Positions 54,871-64,000 of a stretch of DNA of 64,000 bases are shown here, piece by piece (position 1 is the stretch's first letter; each line of letters starts with the position of its first letter). Under the pieces are notes generated by a model. It saw only the letters and a list, made by a program, of their open reading frames with translations, did no database searches and had not been told where the DNA came from. The stretch covers positions 304,320 through 368,319 of the forward strand of contig WELA01013479.1 in NCBI GenBank assembly GCA_009602735.1, in the 5' to 3' direction. Source of the DNA: Mesotaenium endlicherianum. Taxonomy: Eukaryota; Streptophyta; Zygnematophyceae; Zygnematales; Mesotaeniaceae. Made by a program: the position numbers and the translations under genes.

Positions 54871-57279
54871 ATGGGGGCATTTAAGAGTGAAAGCTTTGGT
54901 TTCTGGAAAGGACGTGGTCAAAACTTTTATATTTTGGGAGGAGCTTTGTTGCTAGCTGCTTGTTTGATTGTTCTGTACGGACATCTCGGACAAAATATAG
55001 CTCCATCTGGGCAGTATAGGGAGCTTGTTGCCAAGCTCAATGACGTAGAAAGGGAGCTGAAAAATCTAGATCCTAAAAGGACCTTGCCAAAGAGACCAAG
55101 CAATCTCTGTGGTTTCACAGACTCTGAGGTAGACTCGATTTTAAGGCTAGCACATGGGTCGAAGCGGGGCGAACGAAGATACTTCGAGAAAAGTTTAGGC
55201 TGGGTGACGCTGGAGGAGTTGAAGACCTTAGGCCAAGAAACGGCTGGCGGCAGAGTCAAAAACTTTGGAAGAGCATTTTGGAGGAGAATTGAGGAGAGGA
55301 GGGATGTGGTGTGCAGTATTGTTGCTATATTGGGTCATGTTCCATGCATCAAGGAAGAATGTTTGTTGCAAGTATACTGGAGGCCTTATGCAACGGACTG
55401 GGAGGTGATGAATCAGCTCCTTGAAAACGGGGAATACGACGTGGTGGCCAACATGAAGAAGCCCCCAAAGACAGTTCTCGATGCTGGCTCTAACTTTGGG
55501 CTAGGCACACTCATCTTTGCCACAATGTAAGCTTGTTATCAGCAGTGAACCAATAGCTCAATATGTGTAGACAGTTCATTTCCTACAACTCTGAAATATG
55601 AACTGAGATAATGTTGTCAAAACTGAGAACCAGTTTTTGTTAGTGTTCATCAATGGGAAGAATGTTATATCTGAAGTCTTGGAGTGGATGATTAGTGGCA
55701 GCCAGTGCATAATGAGACTTGGTTTGTTACAAGAACCTGCTGATTCTTGCTTGTGTCACGTTTGCGAAGTGTCTGGATGGAGCACTTCAATGAATAGTTG
55801 GAGTAAAACAAGTGGGTTAACTGTTGCCGGAGCTTTGTGCGCTGATTCTTAGTTACTGAGGAGAAGGAAGGGCTCTGTTCAGTGATGGCTCGCAGATGTC
55901 TCACTAGCAATTGGTGGCTAGGTGGCTGGCAAAGAGCAGGATATCCTCTCCTGATGCAGGCCATTTAGGGGGGATGACTGAGCAGGTGGCCGAATGCACG
56001 CATAGTCGCAGTGGAGGTGGCAGAGAGCAACTTCCAGGTGCTGACGAAGAATGTGGGTTTGTACCCAAATGTTGTCGCCTTCAAGGCTGGGCTCTGGTGG
56101 CGCGTTGCCCGCCTTGCTCTCATGGAGGTATGCTTGCTCAGGAGTCAGCTTGCCCTACCTGGATTGCGCATGCTTGCTCAGTTCCCAAGATCTGCAATGC
56201 GTACGCTCGATGTGGTTTCCTTGACTGCAGTCCATATCTTCGCTCAGATCCTGTGCCTGTAGGGTGCCTTCTCCTTCTCCAGCTGCAGCTGACAGGTCTC
56301 TACCAATCAGTTGTCGTACAGACTTTGTGTCTCTCGTTAAAGGATTTCGTCACATTCACCGCGGGTAATATGGTGATGTGGTGTCCAACACAACAGCAGC
56401 TTTTTTTTTCAACGGGAGTTTTGTACGCCTCTTGCTCTGAGCAGTGGTGCCACCTCTGCCACACCTTGTCACCTGCATCTAAGCTCTTACTGCAATAATG
56501 CACGTGCTTAGGTCGAGCGCAACAGCAAGCCATAGCTTAGCGGGGCAGACAGGCCTATAGATCCCTTGCGTGTGTTTCTCTAGTAGGCCACATTTGGACA
56601 GGGGCATTCAGGACACATCACGCCTGACAGCCCTGTATTTATATTCATTCGGAGGCACATCTCTGCGTACTTCAAGACTCAAGACTTGGCCGGTCACAGC
56701 AACTCATGGGCAGCCCAACGCAGCACAAGAAGCTCCGTCGACTCCACTTCCCAGCTATGACCTGCCTTGGAGAATCCATGCAAGACAATATCTATGAGCT
56801 TATGTATCTTCCACGCTTTGTCCACTTAGCGCTTGCTGTCCAACTTGTCCAAGGCGCTTCTGTGAAGCTCCTTATTCATTGAAGCCTGTGTGAACGTGGT
56901 GAGCGTGCAGGGGAACCGGACACCGGGGGCAAGAGAGTGGGGCTTCATGGTGGATGAGGTGGACAACATACCCCAAGAGCGGCGCCTCGAGACGCTGACA
57001 GCTGTCTCTGTTCCCTTCCTCTGCAACGTCCTTGCCATTCCTGGATTCGAATACATTAAAATGGACATCGAGGGCTCCGAGAAGGAAGTCTTCACGGAAA
57101 AGCCTGCAGATGGTTACAATCTCAAGTGGCTGGACTATTTACGGCTGGCCACTGTCGAACTGCACTCGGACATGAGACCGGGAGCACAAGAGACCGTGGA
57201 GGCTGCCTTCAAAAAGAAGGCCTTTTTCGAGCCAGGTCGCTCTGGCGAATACTTTACCTGGACAACTAGGAATGCATAG
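54871..57279 (+). CDS. FkbM-family methyltransferase, membrane-anchored
   Basis: FkbM-domain proteins are SAM-dependent O-methyltransferases; many algal members are of unknown substrate, some probably acting on glycans. Exon 1 (54871-55526) begins with a short cytosolic part, a membrane segment (FYILGGALLLAACLIVLYGH) and a coiled-coil-like stretch, then reaches the SAM-binding glycine loop VLDAGSNFGLGTL. Exon 2 (55986-56127) continues in frame with NARIVAVEVAESNFQVLTKN and FKAGLWW. Exon 3 (about 56885-57279) has WGFMVDEVDNIP, FEYIKMDIEGSEKEVF and a C-terminal VELHSD. The KMDIEGSE motif is the family hallmark. The signal-anchor layout suggests a Golgi or ER lumenal enzyme. The junction between exons 2 and 3 does not close in phase with the obvious sites, so a small exon in the 760-base intron or a different donor is likely. 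The ATG was chosen because the membrane segment follows it closely. Confidence 0.84.
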
Positions 57280-58229
57280 GATAGCCCTTTCATTGTTTCT
57301 CCAGAGGTGTTTATTTGTAGCTTAGTCTGTCAGACTTTGATCCAGATTTTTGAGCAGGATTAGGTAATTGTGTAGGATAGGGGTATCCAAGGCACAATGC
57401 CAGTTTACTCATCAGCTATGTGCTTAGTCATACATCATAGAGACCTAGCAAGGGACTGGACTCGCCTAACCATGGCCAAGTAACTTTGTCCATTCCACTC
57501 ATTTATTTGCACATGTAAACCCAAGCACCTAGTGATGCTTTTGGTTCGGCTGTGTGTGTCTATTAAGAGTGCGCTCGTGGCTTAGCCTCCACATGCTTGC
57601 TTTGGCACAAACCAAACTCGAGCAAGAAGCTTAATCTGTTGACCTGTCATCTTTCACTGTCCAGGTGAAAGGATTATATTTTGCACAGGCACTAATGAAC
57701 TGTTGTATAATATGGTAGTAAACTGCATTTGTGCATTACAGTTTTTTTCCAACTACAGCCCTCCTTTGACTCCGCAGATCGGTCCTTGTGCCACTGAGGA
57801 TTGCGGGTCGATAGAAAACATGTGATAGTACAGCAGTTTTGAGAAAAAGTTTAGTATGCTGTTCGTGATCAATCCTGACCTCGTGGCGCAATTGATCTGC
57901 AACCATGTGAATCATCATTCTGCTTCTCTGACATTTCGTCTAATTAGCAGGATAAGTACTCGTGCACTCATGGCACTAACTTGTAACAGGCAGCCCAGAG
58001 GAAGCTTAAGTGAGTGCGTATATGTATTTCACCGCAACCGTGCCATCAATGATATAGCCCTTGGTGAAGCCACAAATGATTGTACACAAAGCCAACTCAC
58101 GCTACGCTAGCAGTGCTGGATAGCAAGACGTATATTATATTCACCATATAATGGAAACCCGGAATGTACATTAGTGTAAATGAGGTCAAGCAAACATCGA
58201 ACAGAGGTGCAGGCCACGATTTGAAAGTC
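57280..58229. other. Convergent intergenic region between FkbM-type gene and UBC13
   Basis: AT-rich, contains both 3' ends. No gene seen. Confidence 0.55.
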
Positions 58230-60140
58230 CTACGCCCCCGTTGCATACGTCTGCGTCCATTGCTTTGCTGCTCAAGGGATGACAAACTTGCAAATCAGGT
58301 TACTATAGGGGCCCTATTAGATGCATGAGTGGCTCTTAATGTCAGTAGCTTGACACACAATGGAGTCAAGTTCTTCAAACAGCACTGAGGGTCCTACATA
58401 CAGTACACATCCGGTTGCCACTAAGATGATACCAAGACCACTAGATCAGATTGCACCAGCAAAAAGTGACTTGGAACTTGGTTTGCTCTTGCTTGAAAAA
58501 TGATGATAATCCGCCCTCACACTCTCGTTTGATACGCCAAATGTACGAGAGAGCACCAAAATACGACAGAAAAAGAGGCGGCATGTGTGACACGAGTAGC
58601 ATACCTGTGGCCACGGCTTCTGCTTCATTCATCTTCCAATGCTTGGCAACGTTGTCAGCCAGAGGGTCATCCGGGTTGGGTGCACTTAGTAGCGCCTGAA
58701 TACTGCATACATACATACATACATACATAGAAGGCTCAATGCAAGCAATAGGAGCACTAATTCTCCTCATGCAAGACAGCATGCACATGGGCCCACGCAA
58801 CAACATGCCCACATGCATGCACGCACACACGTACACAACAGGAGATGCAACTGACAAGCCACATAACTTCCGGTCTTCATCGACCACTATGCATGCACAA
58901 GCAGTAAGTAGGAGGTGCATTTTACATGCATGCCTGCAGGGACAGGACATGAAAAAAGTACCTGAGCAACACAGTTCGGATTTGCAAAGCTGGACTCCAC
59001 TTGTCTTTCAGAATGTCAAGGCAAATACGCCCTAGCTGCATGCAAAGACCACCTCCGTCAATATTGCACCCATGGTTTAATATGGCACCCGCATTTGAGA
59101 AAATATACGTTGGTGAGCAAAAAAACTTGAAAATGCACCACGCTTTATCTTGGTCACCATGCATAGTCGCTCATGATGGGCAATAGTGGTGTCATGAAAA
59201 CCTTGGGGAGGGGTGAGGTTTGAGGCAGGTATGACCCACTTACCTTATCGATGTTGGGATGGTATATCTTTGTCAAGAACCGAACCTGTTGAACACGCAT
59301 GAGGTGTCAGGAAGGTATCCGCTACTCTTCCATGATTAATTCCCAAGATTCAAGGGTTTCAATTCACCCCATGACTGAGACCTCGAGGCCCTAAGCAAGT
59401 TGCAGATTGAATGGTGACCTCCAACATAATGAGGAACATGCCATAACCTGCCGCTGCATGCTCTGTCTCAACAGCACTCTCAAAACCCTCAACTTCTAAA
59501 CATAATGGATTACTAACAGCCTTCTGCAACAAAACTGGTTCTGCACCCATGTACTGCAGAACCTTCAGATCGGCTTGAAGTTGTGCCACTACCCACATAC
59601 CTTGGGAGCAGCCATGGGATACTCTTCTGGTAAAAACAACTCCAATTTGAACACCCCCCCTGGACACGATATAGACCAGGCACCAATCAGTGTGATATTT
59701 GGTGCAGACCAACTTTGGCTGTAGATACCAATTCGTTCTGTCAAGATATACTCCTTATGCTGAAGGTAAGACCTGCCCTCTAAAGAAGAGCTGAAAGCGA
59801 GTAGCATCAACAGGTCAGAAACGCACCTTCATATGGTGATTGCTGTGGTCCAAGTATCATAACATTAAAATATCTCAAATTCTCTTCCGATGGAGATGCG
59901 CTGATCCCTGGAGCTGATACCAGAGGCGCATATGGACAACTGTCAGGAGTGGCTATATGTGTACGCACGTTGACTACTACACAGTCTTCTTGGAACACGT
60001 AAGATACACACAAAGAGCTTGGTTTATACCAAGGCAGTACGGGCAGCGAAAGTGGCACAATGTAAACGATGTGTACAGCATTGCAACGAGATTATCTGAA
60101 TACAGGCAATACCCGGTTCGCTTAGAAGCCGTTGAGTTTC
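58230..60140 (-). CDS. UBC13: UBC13 (UBE2N-type) ubiquitin-conjugating enzyme E2, first exon not found
   Basis: With an MMS2/UEV partner, UBC13 builds Lys63-linked ubiquitin chains used in DNA damage tolerance and signalling. Seven exons join in phase: 60140-60113 (ETQRLLSEP), 59913-59827 ([20 protein letters not shown]), 59659-59601 ([17 protein letters not shown]), 59285-59244 ([14 protein letters not shown]), 59035-58962 ([20 protein letters not shown]), 58702-58605 ([20 protein letters not shown]) and 58267-58230 ([12 protein letters not shown], stop). The catalytic cysteine is in [10 protein letters not shown]. The sequence is nearly the same as plant UBC13 up to the last helix, where the usual EWTRLYA is QWTQTYA. 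The first exon, which should encode about ten residues ending in RRIIK, lies above 60140 and cannot be fixed. Small exons in a compact, repeat-poor gene contrast with the GC-rich genes of this window. Confidence 0.95.
58705..58732. repeat. CATA tetranucleotide repeat at a UBC13 acceptor
   Basis: Five or so CATA units sit directly before the acceptor of the exon starting at 58702, as (TATG)n on the coding strand. Confidence 0.85.
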
Positions 60141-61311
60141 CTGCAAAGAAAACCCATGCGTCGCTCTTAGTGATACGATGAAGGATGACCTACAAAGGGG
60201 AGTACACATGCAAACAGTGTACATTGCCAAACGAGGGAACCGCTCATACCCAGCAACTTTTACCAGCAACTTTCTGTACCTTTATTATTCGTCGAGGAAG
60301 ATTACTATTCGCTGTTGCAGCCATTGCCAATTCCGAGTATATAAGTGTAAGAACCTCTTGATTAACGAATTTAGGTCGTTGAACTTGCTCTGAAAGGAGT
60401 AAACTAGTGGTGTGACACGATGCTAAAGCGCCCTCTCTTCAATAATAAGAGCAATTGTACCCCGGGCAGAAACGGGAATGACGATGGAGTTAGTAGAAGT
60501 GCGTAGTAGTGCAAGGGTTGCCGTTCTTGTCAGCGCTCTAGCATAGTTCCGGTCTGGTTATACGAGGTGATGTCATGTTATGTGATGAACCTCTCCATGG
60601 ACTGGTGGAACCAAACGGAGCGCGCTATTTGTCAATTGGCGCGACGTGAGGTTCGCTTTGGTGCAGGTAGAATAGCGCGCGACCGTGGACAATCTCAGAT
60701 ATAATAGCGAGCTACTGCTTTTGTGCTGCCCGCGTGTGGCCTGCGAGAAGGAGTCGTGCAAGGCTCGCCAGTGCTCGACGCTGATGTGGACGTTACGACC
60801 TTGACGCCCGTTCCTCGTGCCCACTCTTGCCCCTAACCACCCCTATATACATGCAGCTTGCACTGCTCGTTCTGCGACGATTTATTACGAAGGCATGTTA
60901 TAATAGAGCCCATGTCTCGTAGTGTGCACCAGCAATGAAGTTGAGGTCGGCGTGACTCAGTGCTCTCACTTGTAAACAATCATGACTTAATACTTCTTAC
61001 TGGCACACCTAGGTCTCTCCATTGTGGGTACTCTCCTTCCGTCTCTAGGAGATCGTCAGGCTGATGCAGCGAGTTAGCTGGAGGCAGCATCATTGTTTGT
61101 TGCTATAGTATAATACAAGCATGGTATGTGGTGTAACCTTCTTTCACAGTCAGAGAGCTGCCTCTCTGGCGACTCCTTGCAGACAACCTTCATTTCAGTA
61201 TGTTTCATCGTTCTCTTTGTGCAAGAAGTCAGCAGCATCACAAGGCTGTCAGTCGTCTTCTACCTTACACTCGCATTACGTATGGCTGTGATAGCAGGCG
61301 AATGAAAGTAG
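60141..61311. promoter_or_regulatory. Divergent region between UBC13 and ERH
   Basis: Must hold the first exons and promoters of both genes. Neither start exon can be recognised. Nothing else is visible. Confidence 0.45.
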
Positions 61312-62338
61312 GCATACCATTATACTGATGCAACCAGTTAAGAACCAAGTCAGTCGCACCTTTATGGACTACGAATCTGTGTCACTTGCCATGGACGGTA
61401 AGTACCTCGATGATGTCTTCTCCTCTTTCACTCTTATCTCCGGGGTTCACATCTTCCGCATTTTCCAAGGAAGTAATTGGCATTCTAATCACCATATTTG
61501 ATGAATTTCGAAGGACAGGAAGGAAACAAGGGGGATGGGGCTGTGCTTCTTGAAAGTGTAAGGCCAGCTCAACTTATGGTGGCAGCTTCGTCGATCCTGA
61601 GTCCCTTGCATACTTGGCAGGTATATGTGGGCTCTATGAAAAGAAACTGAAGGATCAGAACCCGTCAGTGAGAAATATAACTTACGACATAGCTGACCTC
61701 TTCAGATTCATTGACGCACTTGAGGACATGAGCGCCCTTGTGTAAGCAATCATTCCCAACTTTTGCAGGGATGGATGCAGCAAGGACATGTAACTCCAGA
61801 TGCCTTGTTCTTAGGGAGTCCCTCATGAGCTCTAGACATGGGCATGTGAAGGTTATGAGGGCAATATTTGGACTTGCGCATCTTAGTCCAAAGCTGCACG
61901 TTACAGGTTGTTGTTGTGCTCTGTAAATTTCACTGCAAGGATCAAGCTAAAAAGGACAAGGAATCCGTTTTTCTCATCTTTGTAATGGCACCAATGCATG
62001 CTGAACCTCCCCTTGAATCCACCTCGTGATTGGGCCCTATGAGCTGCTGCATTCTCTTTGTGTGTCCTACTCTATGTCTACTTTATGCTAGTACCAAGCT
62101 CTTAGAGTCCTTCTTCTTCAAGCTTTTACATATCCCTAGTGATCTTTGCATACTTGATGATGGTAGTGCGCGCTAGAGGTGTTACGTGCCTCGTGTGGTC
62201 CACGAAGGACTTATTATATCTAAACATTAATATGTTTTCTCCAGGTACGAGCCTTCAATACTCGCCTACGTCCCCTTTGATCGCCAATGGATTAAGCAGC
62301 GAGCTTTGAATCATTTGAAGCAGCTTGTAGATCGATGA
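61312..62338 (+). CDS. ERH: ERH (enhancer of rudimentary homologue)
   Basis: A small, highly conserved nuclear protein that binds partners in RNA decay, splicing and replication control. Exons: 61312-61397 (HTIILMQPVKNQVSRTFMDY, ESVSLAMDG), 61621-61741 (ICGLYEKKLKDQNPSVRNIT, YDIADLFRFIDALEDMSALV) and 62245-62338 (YEPSILAYVPFDRQWIKQRA to the stop). All phases close, giving about 100 residues, the usual family length. The YDI-LF-FID and DWIK-like blocks are diagnostic. The family begins MSHTI; here HTI follows directly after a TAG acceptor at 61311, so the start codon probably sits in a tiny upstream exon holding ATG plus two bases. The alternative is the internal ATG at 61328, which would lose the first beta strand. 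Confidence 0.93.
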
Positions 62339-63513
62339 GTTGCGGGCAATTGTTTTGGAAATCTTTTCAGAAAGTTGGGAAAAACACAAGTCAGTATGGA
62401 GATGTCCTTTGCGGACCTCTTAGGGCCTTACTGCTCCTCTGCAAGCTGGAGTGCTCTTGCCATTGGTGTGGTGGTGGAGGTAGGCTACCTTGGCAAATTT
62501 GCCCTTTCCAATTGGAAGCTTTGATCGTACAACAGTGCGCCTAATTCAATGGCGGTGTACATGGTCAATACCCTCTGCATGCGGAGATTCTTTATTTCTC
62601 TAGTAAAAATTGATCATTTCCTGTGTAACCAGGACCGTCATCTTCTTGTCAACCTTTTCATGTTATTCTTGGACATTGATTCAGGTACTGCTCAGATGCA
62701 TGCTTACTGAACCTTATGTATGATGTTACTGTACCATATGCTGTTTAGAAATGGCAGAGTTATGGTGACAATACCATGCCAGCGCTTTTTGTCCTAGCCT
62801 TCCTATATTTAACTTGGTGTTACAGCCCACTAGTGAATGTTGAGACAAGCGGCTTCAGACGATGTTATATCTAATATGTCGTGTACTTGTACATGGCACT
62901 CTGGATGTTGTTGAAGTTCATTGCATAAGCTATGGTGATATGTACTGTGTAGTATGTACACTGATATGGTACATGGACCATTGGTTCAGTAGTTGCAAAC
63001 GCAAGGGCTTTCATCATCAGTAAGTATGCAATGCGAGGAGGAACTTGACGGCTTACTGGTTGTATTATGTGTAAATTTCTTATGATTGCATGTACCACCT
63101 GTGTCTCTCTTTTTACAACTATTTTCTCTTGTTCTCTGTCTGCAAGCGTGCAGCATTTGATCACCTGAATGGTATAATACGTATTGCGGCCTACAGCAAA
63201 CGCAGAAAGGGCCACATGGGATTGCTAAAGTTCCTATATCTAAATATACTATTTAGGAGTTGCCAAGTGAGATGCAAATTGACCACCTAATATAACTAAC
63301 ACTTGAAGCAAAGAGCAACGACTACTTTTGGTTATTAATAGCACACAAGACTTGTACTCATGAAGGAGGAATTGTGAAATTGCGGACGTTGACTCTCCCT
63401 CATAGTCTGTTTTGAAGGTCTTTCATGCTATGATTGAAGATATAAACCACAACTTAAAAGTACTGGTGTTTGTAATACCTATCAAACATAAGAATATTGT
63501 CTTAGGTGTGCAC
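62339..63513. other. No gene recognised, AT-rich
   Basis: Contains the ERH 3' end. Short frames in both directions have no family resemblance. Parts may be introns of the minus-strand gene entering from the right. Confidence 0.45.
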
Positions 63514-63859
63514 GTTTTGTTGGCGCCTTCATTGTCGACAAGGGTGACAGAACGGAAGCCAGACGGAGCGAACTGAACCATACATGCATAATGTAGTTGG
63601 GCAACTGAAGATCATCAGAACACGAGAAAATTCATCTTAAAAAAAGCACTTGTACCTGTAATTCATCAAATTGGACCATCCTTGGTGTGGTTCTCGGCAT
63701 GCACCCCGGTGCGTCCCAGAGAAACCCATTGCAGCGAGTGTCAATATCGTCCGTCGATGACGCATCGAAGTTTTTAAATAAGTTTTCCAAAGAGAACACG
63801 CGCGGTTGTCCTCGTGCATCATATTGCCTTTTCCTCCTCCATCCCGTACCTAGGTCGTA
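63514..63859 (-). CDS. Two exons of an unrecognised minus-strand gene, partial
   Basis: 63859-63656 is a 204-base segment open for 68 codons, bounded by a CACTAG acceptor and an ACAG|GTACAAG donor, phase 0 at both ends. It encodes WRRKRQYDARGQPRVFSLEN and CNGFLWDAPGCMPRTTPRMV. 63572-63514 follows in the same phase after a GGTTCAG acceptor and encodes FAPSGFRSVTLVDNEGANKT. A basic N-terminal patch followed by an acidic DASSTDDID stretch is visible. I do not recognise the family. The rest of the gene is probably beyond the right edge and in the unassigned sequence to the left. Confidence 0.4.
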
Positions 63860-64000
63860 CTAGTGGGTTATATTGGCAGTGTTGAGTCCTCGGCCTCGCC
63901 ATCAGGAAGGTCAACTGATTCCATCTGTAGGTCTTGCATCCATTAGCCTGGCTTAACACGTTCTCTTAAACACTTCATATTTATCTCCCTTGCGTTCATA

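Noticed and set aside
1-64000. Transposons, retroelements or virus-derived elements
   Set aside because: No reverse transcriptase, integrase, transposase or capsid-like frames, and no long terminal or inverted repeats were seen; the long direct repeats are N-joined assembly duplications.

Overview
The window is nuclear DNA from a green-lineage alga. Genes have many GT-AG introns. The encoded proteins read closest to plant versions: V-ATPase subunit H, cyclin T, UBC13 and a photosystem I assembly factor that is found only in photosynthetic green organisms. Plant-type CCCTAAA telomere-like motifs are scattered through introns. A green alga that uses mitochondrial cytochrome c maturation System I (CcmE is present) is not Chlamydomonas-like; a prasinophyte or trebouxiophyte would fit, but I cannot name the species. 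I see no bacterial operons, CRISPR, rRNA, tRNA or transposase/reverse-transcriptase genes.

Layout from left to right: ECM29 proteasome adaptor (minus, runs off the left edge to 8083); TRAPPC12 (plus, 8957-15387); V-ATPase subunit H (plus, 17102-23240); PSA3-like PSI assembly factor (minus, 26566-24429); an unrecognised multi-exon gene with a probable C-terminal membrane anchor (plus, about 27576-31291); a cyclin T/K-type cyclin (minus, 39498-34017); VPS37 of ESCRT-I (minus, 43741-40914); soluble inorganic pyrophosphatase (plus, 45377-47877); CcmE (minus, 51933-48470); an unrecognised minus-strand gene region (about 54555-53336); an FkbM-type methyltransferase (plus, 54871-57279); UBC13 (minus, 60140-58230); ERH (plus, 61312-62338); and exons of an unrecognised minus gene at 63859-63514. 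These are housekeeping functions (protein degradation and ubiquitin, vesicle traffic and vacuolar acidification, transcription control, organelle biogenesis). They do not form one pathway.

Two kinds of sequence alternate. GC-rich stretches have introns packed with microsatellites and minisatellites (1-15 kb, 19-23 kb, 28-31 kb, 34-39 kb, 48-52 kb). AT-richer stretches carry few repeats (15.5-18.5, 23.5-28, 31-34, 39-48 and 53-64 kb). Some genes cross a boundary.

The most interesting signal is that introns in at least five genes contain decayed tandem copies of a splice junction: the exon edge, the splice site and neighbouring intron bases, repeated two to five times with periods of roughly 45-90 bp. 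I call these splice-junction echoes. In TRAPPC12 the end of the last coding exon is also echoed downstream of the stop codon.

Separately, four apparently exact direct duplications (779, 1025, 1272 and 90 bp) all have an isolated N at their junctions. They are best read as unmerged contig overlaps, not real duplications. There are four longer N gaps.
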